Below, one piece after another: positions 55,734 to 62,438 of a stretch of DNA of 64,000 nt (the stretch's first letter is position 1; each line of letters starts with the position of its first letter). The notes under the pieces were generated by a model. That model worked only from the letters and a program-made list of their open reading frames with translations, was not told where the DNA came from and searched no databases. Source of the stretch: Cupriavidus alkaliphilus (GTDB lineage Bacteria; Pseudomonadota; Gammaproteobacteria; Burkholderiales; Burkholderiaceae); contig NZ_FMAD01000009.1 in the NCBI RefSeq assembly GCF_900094595.1, positions 1-64,000 on the forward strand, read 5' to 3'. Both the position numbers and the translations under genes were made by a program.

Positions 55734-56084
55734 TTAGGCGTAGGCGCCGTCGAGATACGGATCGATGCTGCGCGCCGGGTCCGCCGAGACGCCGCTGCGG
55801 TCGAGCCCCGCCACGGAACGGGCGCCGTCGGTGTAGGGGTCGACGCTGCGCGCACCGTCGCTGAACGGATCGACGCTGCGGGCGCCATCGCTGTACGGGC
55901 TGCGCGGCTCCTGGACCGAGCGCGCGCCTTCACTGTACGGGTCGCGGGCGTCCACCGCGCTGCGGGCACCATCGGTGAACGGGTCGCGTGCCCCTGCGGC
56001 GGAGAAGCTGGCGGCCTGGGCGCCGGCAGCGGCGGCAGCGAGGGCGAGGGCGAAGACAAAGCGGCGGGCGATTTGGGTAGTCAT
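55734..56084 (-). CDS. Secreted protein of short DP(Y/F)xDGARSV repeats
   Basis: A 116-residue protein. A signal peptide (residues 8-24, cleavage after AGAQA) is followed by about six copies of a 10-14-residue unit with the pattern DP-Y/F-S/T-D-G-A-R-S-V. The last copy ends DPYLDGAYA. AAGGAAACC precedes the ATG at 56084. The mature chain is acidic/polar without a hydrophobic core, so it is likely extended or disordered, perhaps binding a cation or the cell wall. I recognise no characterised family. It lies 63 bases upstream of ohr in the same direction. Confidence 0.75.
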   Translation of the reverse strand: MTTQIARRFVFALALAAAAAGAQAASFSAAGARDPFTDGARSAVDARDPYSEGARSVQEPRSPYSDGARSVDPFSDGARSVDPYTDGARSVAGLDRSGVSADPARSIDPYLDGAYA

Positions 56085-56385
56085 GATCGGTTTCCTTAAG
56101 TTCACGTTGAGAATTGAGCGGGCCGGCTTTCGCTTTCGGGGTATCCGACGCCGCGGCCACGGAAAGTATTTAAGGCGACCGGTGTATCGGCCATGTAGCC
56201 GATGCGGGCCGCGTTTGTCAGCCGCCGTGTCGTATCGGCGGCAAGATACAAAGCGGTACAAAGTGGTGGGGGTGGCGCACCGTCCATGCGGTAGCTGCGC
56301 CGTTCCCTTCGCCCAGGCCCAGGCGTCCTGCCTCCTCGCGCAGGCTGCGCACGAAGGCATGCACGACCTCGCCGGCCCCGCTGGG

Positions 56386-57393
56386 CTAAAGGACAATGCC
56401 GTGTTCCGACGCCGGTTCCGGCACGGGGTCGGTCTCGCCTAGCATCTCCATCAGTTCGCGCTCGATCTTGCGGCAGATGTGCGCGATCGGCACATCGTTG
56501 GCGCCGCCTTCGAAAGGGTTTTCGGTGCTTTCACCGACCTGTTCCAGCGCGAGATACATCCACGAGATCATCGCGCTGAACGGAACCACCAGCCAGATCA
56601 GGTGGCCATGCATGAAGCCAGGCACGCTGCTGTTGAGCTTCTCGAATTCCGTGAGGATGCCAAAGGGAAGCAACAGGCAGAACGAGCGGACGAAAAGCCG
56701 GTTGATGACCGCGTATTGCCTGGGGTACGGATAGTCCTTGATACGCTCTGCCCGCCCTTGCTGCTCGAAGGCATCCCGGATTGCTCTTTCGAGCTCCATA
56801 TGGAAGGCGCAGTCGATCTCGCCGGCTCGCACCAGGCGTTTGATTGCTGCTGACTGCAAGGCAAGTATCCGCGTTGCCTTGCTATCGGTCCGCCGCAGCG
56901 CATCGCGCTCCTGCGGCGGCAGATATCGGGCAAGCGCATGTTCCAAGGGTGTTTCCCACTCGGGCACGCGGTAGTGCTTGCGGTATTCCACGTTGGCAGC
57001 CTTGCCTGCGTTCTCCCAGATCCGCGGGCTTCGGAGTTGATAGCGAAGCGCCGTCAGCCACGCGCAGTGCCGCAGAATCAGTTCTCTTGCGGCCGCCGGT
57101 GTGGCGGTGAAGTCCAGGCTGATGACGCCCAGGAACCGGCTTCCGTTAAGGATCTGCGTCCAGACCTGCTGGGCCTCCGACGCCCGGTTGTAGGTCTGCA
57201 CATTCTTGAAACCCACGATGAACGAGGTGGCGGTGCCCAGCAACACCACGACCGATAGCGGCACCGACAGCCATTTCAGCCCAAGGAGCTGATGGAGAAC
57301 AATGGGGAGCGCTCCACAAGCGAGCAAGGCGTAGATCTGCCGTCTCGACCAGACGATGAATTCGGATAACGAGTAGGATTTTCCGAGGTGCAT
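56386..57393 (-). CDS. Bestrophin-family anion channel-like protein
   Basis: A 335-residue membrane protein of the bestrophin/YneE (RFP-TM) family. It has four hydrophobic regions: two near the N terminus (residues about 22-65, ALLACGALPIVLHQLLG and VVVLLGTATSFIVGFKN) and two after residue 225 (FCLLLPFGILTEF and HLIWLVVPFSAMISWMYLALE). The C-terminal ENPFEGGANDVPI motif is the conserved acidic loop of bestrophins. It probably forms a ligand- or volume-gated channel. Start 57393 (MHLGKSYS) is the family-typical position. Confidence 0.88.
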   Translation of the reverse strand: MHLGKSYSLSEFIVWSRRQIYALLACGALPIVLHQLLGLKWLSVPLSVVVLLGTATSFIVGFKNVQTYNRASEAQQVWTQILNGSRFLGVISLDFTATPAAARELILRHCAWLTALRYQLRSPRIWENAGKAANVEYRKHYRVPEWETPLEHALARYLPPQERDALRRTDSKATRILALQSAAIKRLVRAGEIDCAFHMELERAIRDAFEQQGRAERIKDYPYPRQYAVINRLFVRSFCLLLPFGILTEFEKLNSSVPGFMHGHLIWLVVPFSAMISWMYLALEQVGESTENPFEGGANDVPIAHICRKIERELMEMLGETDPVPEPASEHGIVL

Positions 57394-57591
57394 GAACGGA
57401 ATCGTATGAGCGGTGGCACCCAGGCGCTAGATGCGCGGCGATACCCATGGCGTTGCCCGGACGGCACCAATCCCAGGCGCGCGGGTACACGCTGCCTGAC
57501 CGGCCTGGGCCTCGTGAGCGAGACCCCGCTTCGGTACGCGGGCAATCCGGTGGCGGAAGGCACGGCAATTTCGACACCCCCAAAATTTTCC

Positions 57592-57620
57592 TTGTAATGA
57601 GATCGATTCCCATTTACTAT
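57592..57620 (+). promoter_or_regulatory. Fur-type box overlapping a promoter-like pair
   Basis: The box AATGAGATCGATTCCCATT (57596-57614) is a near-perfect dyad (AATGAGA against TCCCATT). It is centred between a -35-like TTGTAA (57592-57597) and a -10-like TACTAT (57615-57620) with a 17-base spacer, the same layout as at 670-700. Downstream on the plus strand are an uncoded, structured region and then the Fur paralogue at 58057. Autoregulation or a leader/small RNA are both possible. Confidence 0.55.
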
Positions 57621-58056
57621 TCGATCACTGCCTGACGCACGGCGCATCAAACGACGCACCGGACGGCACGGGCAGCCCAGCCAGGCTGGCACCCTCGCGG
57701 CACGCGACGGCAACCAGCCCTGGCCGGCAGGAAAGAATTCCGGATGCCGCCCCCGCGGCCTTCGACACCGTCTTTTGTGGGGACCGCTCCGTCACGCGGA
57801 GCGTTTGGTAGTAGCCAGTCTCCGGAAGATCGGGAAAGCAACCAGACCCCGCTTTCCCGATCGCGTCTTCCGGCGGCAAGCCAGGCCACCTTTTTATTCC
57901 GCGCGCCGTGCAGGCACGTCGCGCCGCCAGGAACGGCAGCGCCAGCGCCCCGCCGGCCCTGGCGCTTCCCGCCTGAAATTCCGCCAAGCCACTGACGCCG
58001 TGCCCCGTGCGGCGCCAGGCCGGGCGCCGCCCTGACTGCGGGGCGCCAGCCGCAGC
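57615..58056. other. Structured non-coding region upstream of the fur gene
   Basis: No convincing gene. Two hairpins stand out: CGCTCCG with CGGAGCG (57785-57803), and a long stem in which CCGGAAGATCGGGAAAGC (57822-57839) pairs with two blocks at 57851-57860 and 57866-57873 around a 5-base bulge, with an 11-base loop. A T-run follows only at 57890-57894, so the stem is not a standard terminator. An 83-codon frame at 57744-57995 was judged non-coding by its composition. Confidence 0.45.
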
Positions 58057-58545
58057 ATGCCTATGCCATCCGCCATGTCATCCGAGAGCACCAACCCGAT
58101 CCATCTCAAGCGCGCCGGCCTGAAGGCGACGTCGCCGCGGATGCGCATCCTCGAAGTGTTCCGCACCAGCGCCCGGCGCCACCTGAGCGCGGAAGATGTC
58201 TACCGCATCCTGCTGACGCAGGACGAGGATGCCGGGCTGTCCACCGTGTACCGCGTGCTCAACCAGCTGGTGCAGGCCGATATCCTGCTGCGGCACAGCT
58301 TCGAGTCTGACCACGCCGTATTTGAACTGAACGAAGGCGGTCACCACGACCACCTGATCTGCGTGGCATGCGGCCGCGTGGAGGAATTCCGCGACGAGAG
58401 CATCGAGCAGCGCCAGCGCCAGGTCGCCGCCGACAACGCCTTTGTGCTGCGCGAGCATATGCTGGTGCTGTACGGCGTATGCCCGCAATGCCGTACCGAA
58501 GCCGCCGACGCAGAGCGCGTGCCGGAACTGCCGGCCAGCGCCTGA
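58057..58545 (+). CDS. fur: Fur-family ferric uptake regulator
   Basis: A 162-residue Fur-family repressor. It has the winged helix ([46 protein letters not shown] in pieces), the metal-site [16 protein letters not shown] with CVAC, and a second zinc pair CPQC near the C terminus. The motifs fit Fur better than Zur or PerR. Three in-frame ATG codons (58057, 58063, 58075) compete and no ribosome site decides. The extra N-terminal residues and its lone position suggest an accessory copy. A Fur-type box lies 440 bases upstream. Confidence 0.88.
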   Translation: MPMPSAMSSESTNPIHLKRAGLKATSPRMRILEVFRTSARRHLSAEDVYRILLTQDEDAGLSTVYRVLNQLVQADILLRHSFESDHAVFELNEGGHHDHLICVACGRVEEFRDESIEQRQRQVAADNAFVLREHMLVLYGVCPQCRTEAADAERVPELPASA

Positions 58546-58581
58546 CGCCCGCCGCATGCCGCGCGCCTGACGGAGCCATCC

Positions 58582-58839
58582 ATGGAGCGCCTGACCAAAT
58601 CCCTGTCCGAACTGAAGCACCTGATCAACCTGTGCCTGCGCCAGGAGCCCGGCTGCCAGGACTGCCAGCTGCGCGCGGTGTGCGTGCACCGCCCCGACCA
58701 TACCGGCTGCAACTGGAGCGCCGAAGTCGACTTCCCCGAGCGCAGCGAGGCCGACGCCGTGCGTCACTGGCGCCAGGCCCGCCGCGTGGTGATGATGGTG
58801 CGCGAGCAGTACAACGTGGGCACCGCGGCGCAGGCCTGA
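58582..58839 (+). CDS. Small cysteine-rich protein downstream of fur
   Basis: An 85-residue soluble protein of unknown family. Five cysteines fall within 26 residues (Cys18, 25, 28, 34, 43), with the CQDC pair and an HRPDHTGC segment adding histidines, so a zinc or iron-sulfur site is likely. It starts 36 bases after the fur stop and reads in the same direction with GGAG in front. It is probably cotranscribed and may act in metal sensing or delivery. That role is inference. Confidence 0.75.
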   Translation: MERLTKSLSELKHLINLCLRQEPGCQDCQLRAVCVHRPDHTGCNWSAEVDFPERSEADAVRHWRQARRVVMMVREQYNVGTAAQA

Positions 58840-58853
58840 ACCGGGCGCTGCGA

Positions 58854-59183
58854 TCAGATATCGAGTTGCGCTGCGGTGATGCCCAGCGCCGCGGCAATCC
58901 GCTCGCGCGAGGTCTTGCGCAGGCGGGCACTGTTTTCCTGCTGCGCGTAGGCAGGCTGCGAGATGTTAAGCCGCGCGGCGACTTCCGCCTGTGTAAGGCC
59001 AAGATGTTCGCGCCATGCACGCAGCGGGGGTACGTCATCGGCAAGCACTCGCCGGACCACGGCATGCGGGATCAGGTCCGCGGCTTGCGCAAATTGCGTA
59101 AGGTAATCGCCGTACGGGATCACGACAAAGGCTGGCTTGCCGTCCACCCCAACGATCGTCTGGATGTTAGTAGGTACGCTCAT
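58854..59183 (-). CDS. XRE-type antitoxin of a toxin-antitoxin pair
   Basis: A 109-residue protein. The N-terminal region (TIVGVDGKPAFVVIPYGDYLTQF) resembles the antitoxin part that holds the toxin, and a C-terminal helix-turn-helix (residues about 60-108, HLGLTQAEVAARLNISQPAYAQQE in pieces) binds DNA. It overlaps the toxin gene by 17 bases. It would neutralise the toxin and repress the operon. Confidence 0.85.
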   Translation of the reverse strand: MSVPTNIQTIVGVDGKPAFVVIPYGDYLTQFAQAADLIPHAVVRRVLADDVPPLRAWREHLGLTQAEVAARLNISQPAYAQQENSARLRKTSRERIAAALGITAAQLDI

Positions 59184-59424
59184 CCCGTTTTTTCACTTCC
59201 TGAATTTCCACAATTCGTATCGTGCCGTCCCAATCGAACAGCACGCGGTAATTGCCAACGCTTAGCCGATAGCCGTAGACATGACCGACCAGTGCTTTGA
59301 CGTGCTGGCAGTTCGGCATGTATGCCAAGGCTTCCACCGCATCCACGATGGTGACGCGCATTGGCTTGTCGAGCCGTCGGACTTGCTTCGAGGCTCTTGC
59401 CGTCCAAAATATCGAGTTCATCAC
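59167..59424 (-). CDS. RelE/ParE-type toxin
   Basis: An 85-residue RelE-superfamily protein: basic N-terminal helix (SIFWTARASKQVRRLDKP), CQHVKALVGHVYGYRLSVGNYRVLFDWDG core and a C-terminal strand IVEIQEVKKRDERTY. The conserved YRxxxGxYR pattern reads YRLSVGNYR. The toxin gene comes first, as in higBA-like systems. ATG at 59424, with an alternative at 59421. Likely an mRNA interferase or gyrase poison. Confidence 0.88.
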   Translation of the reverse strand: MMNSIFWTARASKQVRRLDKPMRVTIVDAVEALAYMPNCQHVKALVGHVYGYRLSVGNYRVLFDWDGTIRIVEIQEVKKRDERTY

Positions 59425-59436
59425 TCGAATATAAGG

Positions 59437-59476
59437 AAATTATAAGCCTTTTGGCCTGTTGCGGCTAAATTATAAG
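59437..59476 (-). promoter_or_regulatory. Toxin-antitoxin promoter with 30-base-spaced direct repeats
   Basis: AAATTATAAG occurs at 59437-59446 and 59467-59476, exactly 30 bases apart (three helical turns). On the minus strand each copy reads CTTATAATTT and contains a perfect -10 hexamer TATAAT. The copies probably form both promoter and antitoxin operator. The region is far more AT-rich than the surrounding DNA. Confidence 0.6.
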
Positions 59477-59498
59477 TTTATTCTTAACGTGGCCCAAC

Positions 59499-60428
59499 TC
59501 AACGTTCGGCGGCAGCGCCGGCCGCCTGTCTGGTTCCGGCCCGTGCTGCCGCCCCCGGCCGCAACACCAGCCACACCGCCATGCCGATCAGCGCGCCGCC
59601 GGCGGCATGCGCCCACGACAGCGCCTCGCCCAGGAACAGCGCGCCCCAGACGATGCCGAACGGCGGGATCAGGAAGGTGACCGTCAGCGAGCGCACCGGA
59701 CCCAGGTCGGCAATCAATCGGTAATACAGGATGTAGGCCAGCGCCGTGCACAGCGTGCCCAGGCCCAGCATGGCCGCCCAGACCCCGGCGCCGGCATCGG
59801 GCAGGGTGTTGTGGCGCCACAGCGCGGCGATGCAAAACGGAAGCAGGAAAGCGACCGCCCCGACCAGGCTGCCGGCCGCGACCAGGCGGCTGTCCAGCCC
59901 GCCCCGCTGCGTGATCCAGCGCCGCGCCAGGAAACCCGACAAGCCGTAACAGGCCGTGGCGACCAGGCAGGCCAGCGCCCCCAGCAAGACCTCCGCGGAA
60001 AAAGCCACCGGGCCGGTGCGGGTCAGCACCGCGACCCCCGCCACGCCCAGCATCACCCCCATGGCTTTTGCGCGCGTCAGCGGTTCCGCAAAGGCCAGCG
60101 CCCCGATCATCACGCCCATCAGCGGCGTCATGGCATTGAACACCGCCGAGTAACCGGCTGGCAGCCACAGCGCCGCCACGGCATACATGGCGAACGGGAT
60201 GCCGGAGTTGACTACGCCCAGCGCCAGCACCGCCGGCCATTTGCCTTGCATGTCCCAGCGCAGGCCCAGCAGCGGCAGGCACGCGGCCAGCGTCAGTGCG
60301 CCGATCAGGACGCGCACAAACGCCGTCGGCACCGGCCGCAGCACCGGCGCGCCGATGCGGATGAACAGGAAGCTGGCGCCCCAGAGGGCGGCGAGGGCCA
60401 GCAGGCGAAACAGGTCGAGGGGTTTCAT
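59499..60428 (-). CDS. EamA/DMT-family exporter
   Basis: A 309-residue carrier with ten hydrophobic segments in two EamA repeats (first ALWGASFLFIRIGAPVL..., second from about residue 150). Family members are inner-membrane exporters of amino acids or metabolites. Start ATG 60428. The C-terminal tail is alanine/arginine-rich and cytoplasmic. Upstream on the other strand is the small-RNA candidate. Confidence 0.9.
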   Translation of the reverse strand: MKPLDLFRLLALAALWGASFLFIRIGAPVLRPVPTAFVRVLIGALTLAACLPLLGLRWDMQGKWPAVLALGVVNSGIPFAMYAVAALWLPAGYSAVFNAMTPLMGVMIGALAFAEPLTRAKAMGVMLGVAGVAVLTRTGPVAFSAEVLLGALACLVATACYGLSGFLARRWITQRGGLDSRLVAAGSLVGAVAFLLPFCIAALWRHNTLPDAGAGVWAAMLGLGTLCTALAYILYYRLIADLGPVRSLTVTFLIPPFGIVWGALFLGEALSWAHAAGGALIGMAVWLVLRPGAAARAGTRQAAGAAAER

Positions 60429-60687
60429 CGGTCGGCAGGGACGCTTGCCAGCAGGTGGACGATGCCGCATTGGACGCTGGCGCTGCGCCGATCGCAAGCC
60501 GGATTCGGACCTGTGGCGCTGCGGTCACCCCCGAAAGGCGTCAGAGAGACCACGGGGATTGGCGACGCGTTGGCGGATCTACCGGCAAATTGGGCGCCGT
60601 TTCCGCCACAATGTCACGTAAATACGTCACATTCTTACCGTGAGCTTTCATCCGCTCCCCTCGCAGGAGGGGACGCGTTACCGACGC

Positions 60688-60717
60688 GTGACAAGCCGCA
60701 TTAGATTAAATTAAAAT
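60688..60717 (+). promoter_or_regulatory. Promoter of the small-RNA candidate
   Basis: -35 GTGACA (60688-60693; five of six consensus bases), an 18-base spacer and -10 TAAAAT (60712-60717; five of six). The terminator at 60765-60796 lies about 45 bases after the expected start, with no ORF between. The remainder of 60429-60930 shows no gene. Confidence 0.5.
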
Positions 60718-60722
60718 CTGGT

Positions 60723-60796
60723 CTGCGCCAGAGTTAATTGACCCCTCCGACGCATTCCCGACAAGCCGCCAGGCCTCCTGGCGGCTTCTTTTTTGG
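60723..60796 (+). ncRNA. Candidate small RNA, member 2 of a two-copy family
   Basis: About 73 bases from the expected start to the terminator T-run. It contains AATTGACCCCTCC (a C/U-rich stretch complementary to ribosome-binding sites) and then the core CGCATTCCCGA (60751-60761) three bases before the terminator stem. Core, spacing and the upstream AATTGAC are shared with 1911-1972. It is a trans-acting small RNA by layout. No transcript is known to me. Confidence 0.45.
60765..60796 (+). terminator. Intrinsic terminator
   Basis: Stem GCCGCCAGG (60765-60773), loop CCT, stem CCTGGCGGC (60777-60785), then TTCTTTTTT. A strong plus-strand terminator with no coding gene in front of it on that strand. 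Confidence 0.9.
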
Positions 60797-60930
60797 ATCC
60801 GGTGAAATGCGCGCTGCCCGGCGCACCGGCACGCGACCTCCGCGTTGGCCGCCCCTCCGCGGCGCTGCCGGCATCACATTGCCCGCACCCTGCGTCAACC
60901 GGCTCGGCGTCGACCGCGTTGCCAATCCAC

Positions 60931-61254
60931 ATGAAACGACAGTTCCTGGGCCTGCTGGCCCGCGTCTACGTCCTGCAGTTCGCGCTGGAAGTCCCCGCCA
61001 CGGTGGCCATGCTGGCCGACATGCTGCTGGAATACGGTTTCCAGGTCGATATCGGTTCGGTGCGCCCACTGCTGCGCGCACTGCAAATGGAAGGCTACCT
61101 GGAAAGCGTGCTGCGCGATGGCATCGGCCGGGTCTATCTGCTGACCGAACGCGGCCGCGAAGAACTGCAGGCCAGCCGCCAGCGCATCGACGAACTCTAC
61201 CGCCGCCTGCACGCCGGCCTGCCCGCGTCCGACGACGCGCAACGCCCGGCCTGA
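60931..61254 (+). CDS. PadR-like winged-helix protein
   Basis: A 107-residue protein with a PadR-type winged helix: VRPLLRALQMEGYLESVLRDGIGRVYLLTERGREEL in pieces (residues about 45-85), where PadR has the LxxLExxGLL... and YxLTxxG motifs. The helical C terminus would dimerise. The ATG at 60931 is chosen by domain limits. No ribosome site is evident, and a TTG 138 bases upstream is in frame but lies inside the terminator. Target unknown. Confidence 0.7.
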   Translation: MKRQFLGLLARVYVLQFALEVPATVAMLADMLLEYGFQVDIGSVRPLLRALQMEGYLESVLRDGIGRVYLLTERGREELQASRQRIDELYRRLHAGLPASDDAQRPA

Positions 61255-61341
61255 ATCGGGCCGCAATCGGCGGCCGCGGCGCCGCCGGCGTACCCGTTTC
61301 TGCGGGCCGCTGTTGTCGCCGCGGCGCCCGGCCCGACGGCC

Positions 61342-62376
61342 TTATTTCTTCTCCGCCTTCCCTTCGTAGCGCTTGCTCCATTCGGCCAGGATGCGGTCGC
61401 GGTTATCGCTGGCCCAGCGGAAGTCGTTCTTGATCAGGCGCTTCTCGTAATCCGCCGGCAGCAGCGCGTCGGGCTTGGCGATGCCGGGCACGGCCAGCAC
61501 CGCGAAGTTCTTTTCATACAGCGCCATCGCCTCGCGCGACGCCGAGAAGTCGGCCAGCTTGCGCGCCGCATCGAGATGTTTCGTGCCCTTGACGATGGCG
61601 GTCGCCTCGATGTCCCAGCCCAGGCCTTCGCTGGGCAGCACGATATCGATCGGCGCGCCTTCCTTCTTCGACTTCATGGCGCGGTACTCGAACGCGATGC
61701 CGATCGGGAATTCGCCCTGCGCGGCCATCTTGCAAGGCTTGGAACCCGAGTGCGTGTACAGGCCGATGTTCTTGTGCAGGGCATCCATGTACTGCCAGCC
61801 CTTCTGCTCGCCCATCATCTGCAGCCATGCGCTGACGTCGAGGAAGCCCGTGCCGGACGAGGCCGGATGCGGCATCACCACCTTGCCGGCATAGACGGGC
61901 TTGGTCAGGTCGGCCCACGAAGTGGGCTTGGGCAGGCCCTGCTTCTGCGCCTCGACCGTGTTGAAGCAGATCGCCGCGCCCCACACGTTCATGCCGACCC
62001 ATGCCGGCGGGTTGGCCGGGCTGCGGTACTTGGCGTCGATCGCGGCCAGGTTCTTCGGCGCGTACGGGTCGAGCATGCCTTCCTTGTCCAGGATCGCCAG
62101 GCTGGAGCCGGCCAGGCCCCACACCGCGTCGGCGCGCGGCGCGGCCTTTTCCGCCAGCAGCTTGGCGGTGACGATGCCGGTGGAATCGCGCACCCACTTG
62201 ATCTCGATATCGGGATGCACCTTCTCGAACGCGGCCTTGTAGGCGGCGATCTGGTCGGCTTCGAGCGCGGTGTAGACCGTCAGCACGGTGGCAGCGGCGG
62301 CGTGGCCGGCCAGCAGCGGCAGCGTGGCGGCGGCCACGGTTGCAATGGCCGCGGAAAGGCGGGTGATGCGGGACAT
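61342..62376 (-). CDS. ABC transporter binding protein, 2-aminoethylphosphonate/iron type
   Basis: A 344-residue periplasmic binding protein with a Sec signal peptide (cleavage near GHAAAA, residues 24-29). It begins VLTVYTALEADQIAAYKAAFE and has the VWGLAGSSLAIL and YAGKVVMPHPASSGTGF segments. The pattern fits the putative 2-aminoethylphosphonate receptors (PhnS2 type), which are close to ferric-iron (FutA/AfuA) receptors, so the ligand is not settled. CAAAGGAGAAACC precedes the ATG. It follows the permease gene by 62 bases on the same strand. Confidence 0.88.
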   Translation of the reverse strand: MSRITRLSAAIATVAAATLPLLAGHAAAATVLTVYTALEADQIAAYKAAFEKVHPDIEIKWVRDSTGIVTAKLLAEKAAPRADAVWGLAGSSLAILDKEGMLDPYAPKNLAAIDAKYRSPANPPAWVGMNVWGAAICFNTVEAQKQGLPKPTSWADLTKPVYAGKVVMPHPASSGTGFLDVSAWLQMMGEQKGWQYMDALHKNIGLYTHSGSKPCKMAAQGEFPIGIAFEYRAMKSKKEGAPIDIVLPSEGLGWDIEATAIVKGTKHLDAARKLADFSASREAMALYEKNFAVLAVPGIAKPDALLPADYEKRLIKNDFRWASDNRDRILAEWSKRYEGKAEKK

Positions 62377-62438
62377 GGTTTCTCCTTTGGAATCGGTCAG
62401 TGTGTTGCCCAGTGCAGCGGGATGACAAAACGGAAGGC

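Noticed and set aside
57822..57894. Intrinsic terminator
   Set aside because: The stem is strong, but the T-run starts 17 bases after it, too far for a standard terminator.
57744..57995. 83-codon frame downstream of the Fur-like box
   Set aside because: Pro/Ser/Arg-rich, weak ribosome site, and it contains the stems of two strong hairpins. RNA structure explains the sequence better, though a small leader peptide cannot be excluded.
58057..58545. Zur or PerR assignment
   Set aside because: No zinc-uptake or peroxide genes nearby, and the [11 protein letters not shown] motif fits Fur best. Kept as Fur family.
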